NCBI RefSeq assembly: GCF_001050155.1
Contig: NZ_LFVY01000003.1
Span: 62,001 to 126,000, forward strand
From: Nitratireductor soli
Lineage (GTDB): Bacteria; Pseudomonadota; Alphaproteobacteria; Rhizobiales; Rhizobiaceae
Direction: 5' to 3'
DNA length: 64,000 bases
The position numbers were made by a program, and so were the translations under genes. This document shows, one piece after another, positions 45,295 through 53,790 of the stretch; positions within the stretch are counted from its first letter, which is position 1; each line of letters begins with the position of its first letter. The notes under the pieces are model-generated. The model worked only from the letters and a program-made list of their open reading frames with translations. It did not search any database and was not told the origin of the DNA.

Positions 45295-46241
45295 CCGCAG
45301 CGCATCTCGATCTGATCAAGCTTCTGGCCGGGCTCGCCGCCATTCTCGTGGCGGCATCGATAGCCGGCTATGTTCTCCAGCGCCGCCTGTCGCCAGATGG
45401 TTCCAACGCCGTTGTCGAAAACCTCAACGACCGGGTCAAGGCCTGGTGGGTGATGATCGTCCTGATGGGCCTGGCGCTGCTGTTCGGCCGCATCGGCATC
45501 GTGCTTCTGTTCGGCTTCGCCTCCTTCGCCGCGCTGCGCGAGTTCGTCACGCTCACCGACACACGGCGTGGCGATCACTGGGCGCTCGCTTCGGCCTTCT
45601 TCCTCATCCTGCCGTTCCAGTACTATCTGATCTTCATAGACTGGTACGGGATGTATTCGATCTTCATCCCCGTCTACGCCTTCCTGCTTCTGCCCATCGC
45701 CGCGGCGCTGCGCGGCGACACCGACCAGTTTCTGGTCCGCATCTCCGAGGTGCAATGGGCGCTGATGATCTGCGTCTTCTGCGTCTCCCACGTGCCGGCT
45801 CTCCTCACCCTGCAGATCCCCGGCTATGAGGGCCGCAACCTGCTCCTGATCGCCTTCCTGGTCGTCGTCGTGCAGTCGAGCGACGTGTTGCAATATGTCT
45901 GGGGCAAGCTCTTGGGCCGCACGAAGATCGCCCCCGACCTGTCGCCGTCGAAAACCGTCGAGGGCTTCATCGGCGGCGCGGCGAGCGCCACGCTGCTCGG
46001 CGCCGCCCTGTCCTGGATGACACCGTTCACGCCCGTTCAGGCGGGCGCGCTGTCGCTGGTCATCGTCCTGATGGGTTTCTTCGGCGGCCTCGTCATGTCG
46101 GCCATCAAGCGTGATCGCGGCGTCAAGGATTGGGGCCATCTCATCGCCGGCCATGGCGGCTTCATCGACCGGCTGGATTCGGTGATCTTCTCCGCGCCGA
46201 TCTTCTTCCACATCGTCCGCTACTGGTGGTCGACCACGTGA
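45291..46241 (+). CDS. CdsA-family phosphatidate cytidylyltransferase-like protein
   Basis: 316 residues with about eight membrane helices. The C-terminal CDS signature region is LSPSKTVEGFIGG, then KRDRGVKDWGHLIAGHGGFI and DRLDSVIFSAPIFF. This contains the metal-binding Asp residues and the S-x-K-x-E-G motif of CDP-diacylglycerol synthases. It would make a CDP-activated lipid for the phosphotransferase encoded two genes later. It overlaps the acyltransferase by 4 bp and the next small membrane gene by 4 bp (GTGA). The four-gene set resembles E. coli ynbAB-type clusters. Confidence 0.92.
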   Translation: MTAAHLDLIKLLAGLAAILVAASIAGYVLQRRLSPDGSNAVVENLNDRVKAWWVMIVLMGLALLFGRIGIVLLFGFASFAALREFVTLTDTRRGDHWALASAFFLILPFQYYLIFIDWYGMYSIFIPVYAFLLLPIAAALRGDTDQFLVRISEVQWALMICVFCVSHVPALLTLQIPGYEGRNLLLIAFLVVVVQSSDVLQYVWGKLLGRTKIAPDLSPSKTVEGFIGGAASATLLGAALSWMTPFTPVQAGALSLVIVLMGFFGGLVMSAIKRDRGVKDWGHLIAGHGGFIDRLDSVIFSAPIFFHIVRYWWSTT

Positions 46242-46618
46242 GCGGCACCTTCGCCCGCCTGGCGAAAAGCAGCGCCACCCACATGGCCGTCGCCTTCCTG
46301 GCCATGGGTTCCTGGGCGGTGTTCGCCAACCGCGCGCATCCGCTGCCGGGCCCGTTGCTGGCGGGCCTCGTCCAGGGCACGCTGTCCGCCTTCATCACGC
46401 TTTTCCTGAAGCGTTTCATCGAGAATCTGGTGACGCGTTTCGCAGGAGTTTCGGGGCTTGTTCTACCGCCGCTCTTTGCCGGCCTCACCTCGCTCACGCT
46501 TCTGTATTCCATCCACAGCCTGGCGGGCACACCGGAAATCCTGGCAACGATTGCCGTGCCTCTGACGGTCGCCACCTTCTATGCCACCCTCTACACCTAC
46601 ACGCTTTGGAGCGCCTGA
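46238..46618 (+). CDS. Small membrane protein of the lipid operon
   Basis: 126 residues with a GTG start that overlaps the cdsA-like stop (GTGA). Three to four membrane helices are evident: THMAVAFLAMGSWAVFANRA, PGPLLAGLVQGTLSAFITLF, SGLVLPPLFAGLTSLTLLYS and LATIAVPLTVATFYATLYTY. I do not recognise a named family. Its fixed place between a CDP-lipid synthase and a CDP-alcohol phosphotransferase suggests a structural or transport role for the same lipid. An ATG-initiated longer form overlaps the previous gene by 112 bp and is less likely. Confidence 0.75.
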   Translation: MSGTFARLAKSSATHMAVAFLAMGSWAVFANRAHPLPGPLLAGLVQGTLSAFITLFLKRFIENLVTRFAGVSGLVLPPLFAGLTSLTLLYSIHSLAGTPEILATIAVPLTVATFYATLYTYTLWSA

Positions 46619-46620
46619 GC

Positions 46621-47259
46621 ATGAGTGAGACCGAGAACCGCCGCCCGCTGGCCAGCCGCGACACCGGTTGGGCACGAACCCTGACACGCCGGCTCGCCGC
46701 CACATCGATCACGCCAAACCAGGTTTCCATGGCCAGCATGGTGTTCGCCGCGCTCGCCGGCCTCGCCTTCTGGCAGGCGGGCGGCGCCGAAGGCATCGCG
46801 CGGCCGATCCTCCTCGTCCTCGGCGGCGTGTTCGTCCAGCTTCGCCTCCTGTGCAACTTGCTGGACGGCATGGTGGCGGTCGAGGCGGGCAAGGGCTCGC
46901 CCGATGGCGCATTCTGGAACGAATTTCCCGACCGCATCGCCGACGTGCTGATCCTGGTCGGCCTCGGCTATGGCGTCGGCCGGCCGGCGCTCGGCTTCGC
47001 CGCCTCAGCGTTCGCCATCCTGACAGCCTATGTGCGCGAGCTGGGCCGCGCCGCCGGCCAGCCGGCCGATTTCTCCGGGCCCATGGCCAAGCCGCACCGC
47101 ATGGCGGCGGTCACCGCCGCCGCAGTGCTGTCCCTGTTCGAGCCATTATGGGATGGCCGCGGCGAGATACTGACGGCAGCGCTGTGGGCCGTCGCCATCG
47201 GCGCGGCATTCACCGCCCTGCGGCGGTCGGCGCGGCTTGTGGCAGCGCTCAGGCGTTAA
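46621..47259 (+). CDS. CDP-alcohol phosphatidyltransferase-family protein with altered metal motif
   Basis: 212 residues with several membrane helices. The family motif is D-x2-D-G-x2-A-R-x8-G-x3-D-x3-D. Here it reads N79-x2-D82-G83-x2-A86-V87-x8-G96-x3-N100-x3-D104 (LLCNLLDGMVAVEAG, then GAFWNEFPDRIAD). The first and third Asp are Asn, and the Arg is Val. In characterised members the Asp residues bind two metal ions and supply the base, so chemistry or substrate is probably different. It starts 2 bp after the small membrane gene and ends 11 bp inside the convergent DUF4287 gene. Confidence 0.88.
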   Translation: MSETENRRPLASRDTGWARTLTRRLAATSITPNQVSMASMVFAALAGLAFWQAGGAEGIARPILLVLGGVFVQLRLLCNLLDGMVAVEAGKGSPDGAFWNEFPDRIADVLILVGLGYGVGRPALGFAASAFAILTAYVRELGRAAGQPADFSGPMAKPHRMAAVTAAAVLSLFEPLWDGRGEILTAALWAVAIGAAFTALRRSARLVAALRR

Positions 47260-47473
47260 GGCGTCCCGCATGCCTTGCGCGATGATGGGCGACCAGAGCG
47301 CTGGCGTGCCCGTGCCCCAATCCATGCTCCGCCTTGAGCACGGATACCATCTCCATATGCTTCTTGTTCTTCATTCCATCGAGGATCGCCAGCCAATGAC
47401 TGATCGGCTCGCCGTAGGTCTTCTCGATGGACGGGAAATACGAAACGGGGCCCTTCACCTTGTCGTCGGGCAT
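47249..47473 (-). CDS. DUF4287-domain small protein
   Basis: 74 residues, essentially one DUF4287 domain: GPVSYFPSIEKTYGEPISHW, then MVSVLKAEHGLGHGHASALV and AHHRA. AGGAGAG lies 7 nt before the ATG. The family is common in soil bacteria and has no established function. The gene overlaps the end of the phosphotransferase gene by 11 bp, tail to tail. The 216 bp between it and purU (47474-47689) shows no gene. Confidence 0.88.
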   Translation of the reverse strand: MPDDKVKGPVSYFPSIEKTYGEPISHWLAILDGMKNKKHMEMVSVLKAEHGLGHGHASALVAHHRARHAGRLNA

Positions 47474-47689
47474 TTCGGCACTCTCCTGTCTTGATGATCG
47501 TCTCTTCTATCCATGGACGATCGAGCAGCACAACATCCGACAGAGGCTGACGATTTTGCGCTTGCCCTGCGCCTGAATGGCCGGCGACGATGAGACACTA
47601 TGCCGGTTTCAATCCTGGCTCGATGGCGTATAGATCGCTCACCCGTCCATCACACGCCCATCCACCGACGCTGTTAGCCAGGCCACGCC

Positions 47690-48544
47690 ATGACCGAGAA
47701 GACGTTCGACATCAATCTTTCCTGCGCCGACCGTCCCGGCATCGTCGCCGCCGTGACGACCGAGCTTGCCGGGCTGGGCGCCAACATCGCCGAATCCAAC
47801 CAATTCTGGGACCGGCAGACCAACCGCTTCTTCATGCGCCTGTCGATCAGCGCGCCGGAGACGCTTGGCCGCGACAGCCTGCTGCGCGCGCTCGAGCCGG
47901 CGATTGCCCGCTTCGACATGAAGACGGCGCTCGCCGACCGCACGCGGCGGCCGAAAATCGTCATCATGGTGTCGAAATTCGATCACGCGCTGCTGCATCT
48001 GCTTTATCAGATCCGCGTCGGCTGGCTCGACGCGGAGGTGGTGGCCATCGTCTCCAACCATGACGATTCGCGCCGCACGGCGGAAATGGAAAACATCCCC
48101 TATCACCATTGGAAGGTGAACAGGGAGAACAAGGCCGAACAGGAGGCGAAACTGCTCGCCCTGTTCAACGAGACCGGTGCCGATCTGCTGATCCTGGCCC
48201 GCTACATGCAGGTCCTGTCGAACGACCTGTCCAACCGGCTGTTCGGCAAGATCATCAACATTCATCACTCGTTCCTGCCCAGCTTCAAGGGCGCCAAACC
48301 CTATCACCAGGCGCATGAGCGCGGGGTGAAGCTGATCGGCGCCACCGCGCATTACGTCACGCCGGACCTCGACGAGGGGCCGATCATCGAGCAGGAAACC
48401 GAGCGCGTCACCCATGCGCTGAGCGCCGAGGATTTCGTCGCCGCCGGCCGCGACATCGAAAGCCGCGTGCTGGCCCGTGCGGTCAAGCTGCACCTGGAAA
48501 ACCGCGTCATGCTGAACGGCCATAAGACAGTGGTGTTCGGCTAA
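47690..48544 (+). CDS. purU: Formyltetrahydrofolate deformylase
   Basis: 284 residues. An N-terminal ACT domain (FDINLSCADRPGIVAAVTTE) is followed by a formyltransferase-fold catalytic domain with NIHHSFLPSFKGAKPYHQAH, TAHYVTPDLDEGPIIEQE and the catalytic Asn/His/Asp set. PurU hydrolyses 10-formyl-THF to THF and formate, balancing one-carbon pools. It is a single-gene unit next to a convergent GntR regulator. Confidence 0.96.
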   Translation: MTEKTFDINLSCADRPGIVAAVTTELAGLGANIAESNQFWDRQTNRFFMRLSISAPETLGRDSLLRALEPAIARFDMKTALADRTRRPKIVIMVSKFDHALLHLLYQIRVGWLDAEVVAIVSNHDDSRRTAEMENIPYHHWKVNRENKAEQEAKLLALFNETGADLLILARYMQVLSNDLSNRLFGKIINIHHSFLPSFKGAKPYHQAHERGVKLIGATAHYVTPDLDEGPIIEQETERVTHALSAEDFVAAGRDIESRVLARAVKLHLENRVMLNGHKTVVFG

Positions 48545-48554
48545 ACCCGACGCG

Positions 48555-49286
48555 TCAAGCGGCGGAATCGCCCGAAACGAAACCGCGCGCGCCAAACAGC
48601 CGGCGCGACGCCTCCAGCGCCTGCATCACCTGGGTCCGCACATCGCGCGTGTGCCGGCGCACGGCCTCGGCCGCTGCCTCCGCGTCGCCCTGCCGGACGA
48701 GTGCGATCATCGCATTGTGCTCGCGATGGGCGGCGGCGCGCGCCGGCGGCGAGCTGGCGACCAGCCAGCGGGCGCGAATGGTGCGATTGACGCAATCCTG
48801 CACCGCGTCGCGCAAGAACCGGTTGTGCGACAACTCCGCCAGCCAGACATGAACATCGAGACCGGCGGCGAACCAGCTCTCCGGCGTGGAATCGCCCAGG
48901 CTGCGGTCGACCGCTTCCTGCAAGGCGTCAAGTTCGGCTGGTGTGGCACGGCCGCAGGCCATGCGGATCGCCGCCGTCTCGACGACTTCGCGGTACTCGA
49001 AAATTTCCTCGAGCTGCCTGAGATCGAACGGAGCGATGGCATAGCCGCGCTCGGCGCGCACCACCAGCCCCTCGCGAATGAGCTCGGCCAGCGCCTGGCG
49101 GATCGGCGTGCGTGAAACGCCATAGGCGGCTTCCAGCAAGCGCTCGCTGGTTGCTTCGCCCGGCGCCAGCCGCAGGGCGAGGATATCGCCCCTGATCAGC
49201 GTCAACGCGCGGGCGCCGAGCGGCTGCTCGCGATCGTTTTGACCGGTCCGGTGTAGATGAGGGGCGGTGGCGGGCGACTTGGACAT
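48555..49286 (-). CDS. GntR-family regulator (FCD domain)
   Basis: 243 residues from MSKSPATAPHLHRTGQNDRE. The winged helix is TSERLLEAAYGVSRTPIRQA then LAELIREGLVVRAERGYAIA. The FCD domain follows with EIFEYREVVETAAIRMACGR and DVHVWLAELSHNRFLRDAVQ. The start codon overlaps a short inverted repeat, and a flavin monooxygenase gene is divergent. It probably regulates that gene or itself. An upstream extension of 40 residues is out of family. Confidence 0.92.
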   Translation of the reverse strand: MSKSPATAPHLHRTGQNDREQPLGARALTLIRGDILALRLAPGEATSERLLEAAYGVSRTPIRQALAELIREGLVVRAERGYAIAPFDLRQLEEIFEYREVVETAAIRMACGRATPAELDALQEAVDRSLGDSTPESWFAAGLDVHVWLAELSHNRFLRDAVQDCVNRTIRARWLVASSPPARAAAHREHNAMIALVRQGDAEAAAEAVRRHTRDVRTQVMQALEASRRLFGARGFVSGDSAA

Positions 49287-49299
49287 ACCGCGACGGTAT
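49285..49299. promoter_or_regulatory. Candidate GntR operator at the gntR start
   Basis: ATACCG-CGA-CGGTAT has perfect 6 bp arms and a 3 bp centre. It touches the start codon of the GntR gene and lies 118 bp upstream of the divergent monooxygenase. A-T-A-C/G-T-A-T half-sites are common for FCD regulators. Confidence 0.5.
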
Positions 49300-49417
49300 A
49301 CCAGCCCATTCCGGCAAGGCAATCGACCCCTCTCGAGCGGCGGCTTGAACAACGCCTCTTGGATCAACCGGCAGCACACCCATATGACGGAAAGCGCCAA
49401 TGCCACGGAGCCTCCCC

Positions 49418-50428
49418 ATGATCCCCTATTCGGTCCTCGATCTCGCCCCCGTTCCCGAAGGAGCGACCGTCGCCGACGCGTTGCGCAACACGCTCGACCT
49501 TGCCCGGCACGCGGAAGAATGGGGCTACCGTCGCTATTGGCTCGCCGAGCACCACAACATGACCGGCATCGCCAGCGCGGCGACTTCGGTGCTGATCGGC
49601 CAGGTGGCCGCGGCGACGAAAACGATCCGTGTCGGCGCCGGCGGCGTGATGCTGCCCAACCACGCGCCGCTGATCATTGCCGAGCAGTTCGGCACGCTGG
49701 CGACGCTTTATCCCGACCGCATCGATCTGGGGCTGGGCCGCGCGCCCGGCACGGACATGGCAACCGCCCGGGCGCTGCGCCGCGGCCTCGAGGAGGGCGA
49801 CGGCTTTCCCCGCGACGTGGTGGAACTGATGACCTATCTCGGCGACGAACAACCCGGCCAGAAGGTCCGCGCCGTGCCCGGCATCGGCACCCATGTGCCG
49901 GTGTGGATTCTCGGTTCGAGCCTCTATGGCGCGCAGCTCGCCGCCCATCTCGGCCTGCCCTACGCCTTCGCCTCGCATTTCGCGCCCGCCGCGCTCGATC
50001 AGGCGATCGACATCTATCGCCAGACCTTCCGCGCCTCGGAATACCTCGAAAAGCCGCATTTCATGATGGCGCTGAACGTGTTTGCCGCCGACACGGACGA
50101 AGAGGGCCTGCTCCTCAAATCATCCATGCAGCAAGCGTTCGCCAATCTGCGCACGGGCCGTCCGGGTCCGTTGCCCCGTCCGATGGAGAACGTCGAACAG
50201 AGCTTCGACCCGGGCATTGCCGCAAGCGTCGCGCAGGCGCTTGCCTGCACGGCCGCCGGCAGCCGGCAAACCGTGGCCGGGCAACTTGGCGCCCTGATCG
50301 GGCGCTACCGGCCGGACGAGGTGATCCTCACCGGGCAGATCCACGACCATCAGGCACGGCTCAAATCGTTCCACATCGCAGCCAAAGTTCTCGGCGCTTC
50401 GGAGTTCGGCCGACAGGCCGCCGAGTAA
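49418..50428 (+). CDS. LLM-class flavin-dependent oxidoreductase (luciferase-like monooxygenase)
   Basis: 336 residues from [24 protein letters not shown] lies 8 nt before this ATG; another ATG six codons upstream (49400) is possible. The TIM-barrel LLM pattern includes [40 protein letters not shown] and [20 protein letters not shown]. Members of the MsnO8 group use FMNH2 to oxidise varied substrates. It is divergent from a GntR regulator, which may sense its substrate. Reaction unknown. Confidence 0.92.
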   Translation: MIPYSVLDLAPVPEGATVADALRNTLDLARHAEEWGYRRYWLAEHHNMTGIASAATSVLIGQVAAATKTIRVGAGGVMLPNHAPLIIAEQFGTLATLYPDRIDLGLGRAPGTDMATARALRRGLEEGDGFPRDVVELMTYLGDEQPGQKVRAVPGIGTHVPVWILGSSLYGAQLAAHLGLPYAFASHFAPAALDQAIDIYRQTFRASEYLEKPHFMMALNVFAADTDEEGLLLKSSMQQAFANLRTGRPGPLPRPMENVEQSFDPGIAASVAQALACTAAGSRQTVAGQLGALIGRYRPDEVILTGQIHDHQARLKSFHIAAKVLGASEFGRQAAE

Positions 50429-50678
50429 GTGGATATCGGAGCAGGATATCGCCGCCGGAATTTCATCCGGAGAACGAGCCGGCCCGATGGGAAATCATAA
50501 ATGTTCTACACAACAACGATATACTTCCATAAATAATCCAAAAAACTACCTGTATTTAGTTTGATCGACCTCAAATAATGGAACAAAAGACCAAAACGCC
50601 TCCCGATCCTGTTATCGTGAAAGGAACCAAGAATGCGACCAATCGCACCTTTCACAACACGGGAATGGGAGAGAGAGA

Positions 50679-52190
50679 ATGTCGCCCTCGACAAAGGAAT
50701 TGCCCAGCTTACTGCTGGCGCTGACGCCTGTGGCGTTGACGCTTGTGGTTCTCGGTCTGCAGCTTTTCTACTTCAACGATTTCACGCCCCACGTGCCATT
50801 GGCCATCGGCCTGGCCATCACCGGCCTTGTCGGCATCAAGCTGGGGTTTGACTGGCACGCGATAGAAAAAGGCGTGTTCCACGTCATCCACGTATCGCTG
50901 CCTTCCGTGTCCGTGCTGATAACCGTCGGCATGATCATCGGCGTGTGGATCGCCAGCGGAACCGTCCCGACGCTCATCTACTATGGGCTGACGGTCCTTT
51001 CGCCGCAGATATTCCTGGCCGCGGCGATGCTGTTGTGCGCCGTCGTCTCGCTGTCGCTCGGAACGTCCTGGGGTACGGTCGGCACGGTCGGTCTGGCGCT
51101 GATGGGCATCGGCGCCGGCTTCGGCATTCCGGTCTACTGGACCGCCGGCGCGGTGGTGTCCGGCGCCTTCTTCGGCGACAAGGTCTCGCCGCTTTCCGAC
51201 ACCACCAATCTGGCGCCGGCGGTCACCGGGGTCGATGTGTTCTCGCACATCAAGAACATGATGCCGACCACCATACCCTCCATGCTGATCGCCTTCGTCA
51301 TCTATCTCTTCGCCGGCTATTCGCTGATCAAGGCCGATGGAGCATCTTTCGAGAAGATCAGCACCATCACCACCGCGCTTCAGGAAAATTTCCTGATTTC
51401 GCCCTGGCTGCTTCTGCCGGCCATCCTGGTGATCGCGCTGGCGGTCAAGCGCATGCCGCCAATTCCGTCCCTGTTCGCCGGCGTTCTGGCAGGCGGGTTA
51501 ACGGCCATGCTTGCGCAGGGCGTCGGCCTGCATGAGGTCTTCACCTATGCCAATAGCGGCTACAAGATCGATACCGGTGTCCAGGAGATCGATTCACTGC
51601 TCAATCGCGGTGGCATCCAATCGATGATGTGGACCATTTCGCTGGTGCTGATCGCCCTTGGTTTCGGCGGCGCGCTGGAGAAAACCGGCTGCCTGGAAAC
51701 GATCATCCGGGCCATCATGAAGCGGGTGAAGAGCTTCGCCGGCATCCAGACGGCGGCAATCGGCACGTCGATGGCGACCAATCTCGTCGCCGGCGACCCC
51801 TATCTGTCGATCGCACTGCCGGGCCGGATGTATGCTCCGGTCTATCGCGGCATGGGCTATTCGACGCTCAACCTGTCGCGCGCTGTCGAGGAGGGCGGAA
51901 CGCTCATCTCGCCACTCATTCCGTGGAATGCCGGCGGCGCCTTCGTCATCAGTGCATTGGCGCTTGGCGTTTCCAGTGGTCACATGGAGAACCTGCTCTA
52001 CATCCCGCTGGCCTTCGCCTGCTGGCTCTCGCCGCTGATCGGACTGGTCTATGCCCATACCGGCCTTTTCTCGCCGCGCGCCACTGAGGCGGAGATGCAG
52101 GGTTGGCACGACAGCGGCGAAGCCATCGCCGACCTGAGCGATCATGGCTGGGAGACGCCGGCAGCGCCACGTCCCGCACCTGCTGAATAG
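50679..52190 (+). CDS. nhaC: Na+/H+ antiporter NhaC family
   Basis: 503 residues with about twelve membrane helices. Recognisable NhaC segments are MIIGVWIASGTVPTLIYYGL, SLGTSWGTVGTVGLALMGIG, GAFFGDKVSPLSDTTNLAPA and ATNLVAGDPYLSIALPGRMY. GDKVSPLSDTT is the ion-site hallmark. It exchanges external protons for internal Na+, or related organic ions in some members. It stands alone behind a 250 bp AT-rich region (50429-50678) that probably holds its promoter. A strong hairpin follows the gene. Confidence 0.95.
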   Translation: MSPSTKELPSLLLALTPVALTLVVLGLQLFYFNDFTPHVPLAIGLAITGLVGIKLGFDWHAIEKGVFHVIHVSLPSVSVLITVGMIIGVWIASGTVPTLIYYGLTVLSPQIFLAAAMLLCAVVSLSLGTSWGTVGTVGLALMGIGAGFGIPVYWTAGAVVSGAFFGDKVSPLSDTTNLAPAVTGVDVFSHIKNMMPTTIPSMLIAFVIYLFAGYSLIKADGASFEKISTITTALQENFLISPWLLLPAILVIALAVKRMPPIPSLFAGVLAGGLTAMLAQGVGLHEVFTYANSGYKIDTGVQEIDSLLNRGGIQSMMWTISLVLIALGFGGALEKTGCLETIIRAIMKRVKSFAGIQTAAIGTSMATNLVAGDPYLSIALPGRMYAPVYRGMGYSTLNLSRAVEEGGTLISPLIPWNAGGAFVISALALGVSSGHMENLLYIPLAFACWLSPLIGLVYAHTGLFSPRATEAEMQGWHDSGEAIADLSDHGWETPAAPRPAPAE

Positions 52191-52202
52191 CTCCAATGCC
52201 CG

Positions 52203-52226
52203 AACAGGCCCCCAACGGGGCCTGTT
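52203..52226. terminator. Hairpin terminator shared by nhaC and the convergent phosphatase gene
   Basis: AACAGGCCCC-CAAC-GGGGCCTGTT is a perfect 10 bp stem with a 4 nt loop, 12 bp after the nhaC stop. Its end touches the stop codon of the convergent phosphatase gene. It can act in both directions. Confidence 0.8.
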
Positions 52227-52732
52227 CACCGCACGGGCAGGTGAAAGGGCTTGCCCTCGAACGCGTCGGCGCCCCTGCCGATTCTCTGGATCGCCTGCAT
52301 CATGCGCCCTTCGCGCCTGAGCAGCGCATCACCAAGCGCCACGATACGGCGATTGGGCGTGGCAAACGGCGCCCGTGCCCGCAACATGCGCGCCAACTCG
52401 AACTCGTCCGTTTCGCGCGCCAGGGCGGCGGCAATCACGTAGGCGGCGGCGGTCGAGCGGCTGATCCCCGCGTGGCAATGCACCACCATCGGCGTGCGGC
52501 AATCCCACGCGCGGGCAAAAGCCAGGAGGGCTTCCACATGTTCGCCTGCCGGCGCCACCAGGCCGGCCCGCTGCTCATTGATGTCATGCATGGCCAGATG
52601 CAGCCGGTTCTCCGCCGCCAGCCCGTCCACGCACGGCGGCGGCTCCTCGCTCGAGGTGAGGGAAACCAGATGGCTGGCACCTGTCGCCTTGAACGTTCGT
52701 TCGAGCTGCGACATCGGGCATATGTAAAGCAC
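52226..52732 (-). CDS. Protein tyrosine phosphatase-like protein coupled to cobC
   Basis: 168 residues from a GTG that overlaps the cobC stop by one base (TAGTG). The cysteine phosphatase loop is intact: VHCHAGISRST with Cys86 and Arg92. An upstream Asp in AMHDINEQ could be the general acid. Similar stand-alone proteins of ~165 residues start MIHVCSLSRL, and here the start reads VLYICPMSQLERTFKATGAS. The substrate is unknown. Coupling to a cobalamin gene is curious and may only reflect position. Confidence 0.85.
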   Translation of the reverse strand: MLYICPMSQLERTFKATGASHLVSLTSSEEPPPCVDGLAAENRLHLAMHDINEQRAGLVAPAGEHVEALLAFARAWDCRTPMVVHCHAGISRSTAAAYVIAAALARETDEFELARMLRARAPFATPNRRIVALGDALLRREGRMMQAIQRIGRGADAFEGKPFHLPVR

Positions 52733-53790
52733 TAGCCAATCCTCGCCTTGCCGCCGGCCCCCTGCCAGGCCTGCAGCGCCATTTCGAGCCGGGCATGGCC
52801 GGCCTCGTCGCCGGGCAAGCCGAGACGCAGGCAATCGGGCCGACCGGCAAAGCGGCGCACGAGGATGCCATGCCGGCCGAACGTTTCGAACAGGCCGGCG
52901 GCGGCGGGCGCGCGCAGGAAGCGGAACAGATCCGTGCCGCCAGCCACGGCAAGCCCGTGCGCGGCCAGCGCTTTGTCCAGCCGAGCAGCATCCGCCGCAA
53001 GCCGCCTTCGCATCGTCTCCTGCCATGCATCGTCGGCCAGCGCCGCCAGGCCGATGTCCAGCGCCGGGCCGGCAACGGCCCACGGCCCCAGCCAGCCGGC
53101 AAGGCGCGCGGCCGTCGCGGGCGCAGCAATGGCAAAGCCAAGGCGCACGCCGGCCAGACCGAAAAACTTGCCGAAGGAGCGCAGCACGACGAGACCACCC
53201 GCCGCCACGTCGCCGGCAACGCTTTCAGCGCGCGGCCCGACATCCATGAAGGCTTCGTCGACGACCAGCAAACCACCCTTGCCACCCAGATGCGCAGCCA
53301 ATTCAAGCAGCCGGTCGCGGAAAACCACCCGACCGTCAGGGTTGTTCGGATTGACCACGATCGCCAGCCGCGCGGCGAACAGGCGCTCGAAATCCTCCAC
53401 CTCCTCGACCGCGTGGCCGGCCAGCGTGGCCGCGCGAGCGTGCTCCGCATAGGTCGGAGCGAGCACCATGGCGGGCCCCGCCGCGAGCAACGATGCGACC
53501 AGCGGCAGGAGAATCTGCGTGCCAGGGGCGGCAGCGACATGCGCGCCGTCGGGAGCGCCATAGACCCGCGCGGCGAGCGCCGTCAGCTCGGCCAGGCGCG
53601 TCCCCTCGGGAAGGCGCGTATAGGCGGTGGCGGGCAACGGCGAAAACGGATAGGGGTGCGGGTTGATGCCCGTGGACAGGTCGAGCCATGGCGTCGGCGC
53701 ATCGGGAAACAACGCCGCCGCCCTGACAAGGCTGCCGCCATGGTCGGTCACCGCTTTCGCCGCGTCAGACAGTTGAGGCCTGATGTCCAT
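52732..53790 (-). CDS. cobC: L-threonine-O-3-phosphate decarboxylase (cobalamin pathway)
   Basis: 352 residues, a PLP fold-type I enzyme like histidinol-phosphate aminotransferase. The start DHGGSLVRAAALFPDAPTPW and LDLSTGINPHPYPF is typical of CobC (CobD in Salmonella). The PLP lysine lies in LRSFGKFFGLAGVRLGF, with NPNNPDGRVV upstream. It makes (R)-1-amino-2-propanol phosphate for the nucleotide loop. It is head to head with cobD, overlapping by 8 bp, so the two genes share a very tight divergent promoter region within coding sequence. Confidence 0.94.
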   Translation of the reverse strand: MDIRPQLSDAAKAVTDHGGSLVRAAALFPDAPTPWLDLSTGINPHPYPFSPLPATAYTRLPEGTRLAELTALAARVYGAPDGAHVAAAPGTQILLPLVASLLAAGPAMVLAPTYAEHARAATLAGHAVEEVEDFERLFAARLAIVVNPNNPDGRVVFRDRLLELAAHLGGKGGLLVVDEAFMDVGPRAESVAGDVAAGGLVVLRSFGKFFGLAGVRLGFAIAAPATAARLAGWLGPWAVAGPALDIGLAALADDAWQETMRRRLAADAARLDKALAAHGLAVAGGTDLFRFLRAPAAAGLFETFGRHGILVRRFAGRPDCLRLGLPGDEAGHARLEMALQAWQGAGGKARIG

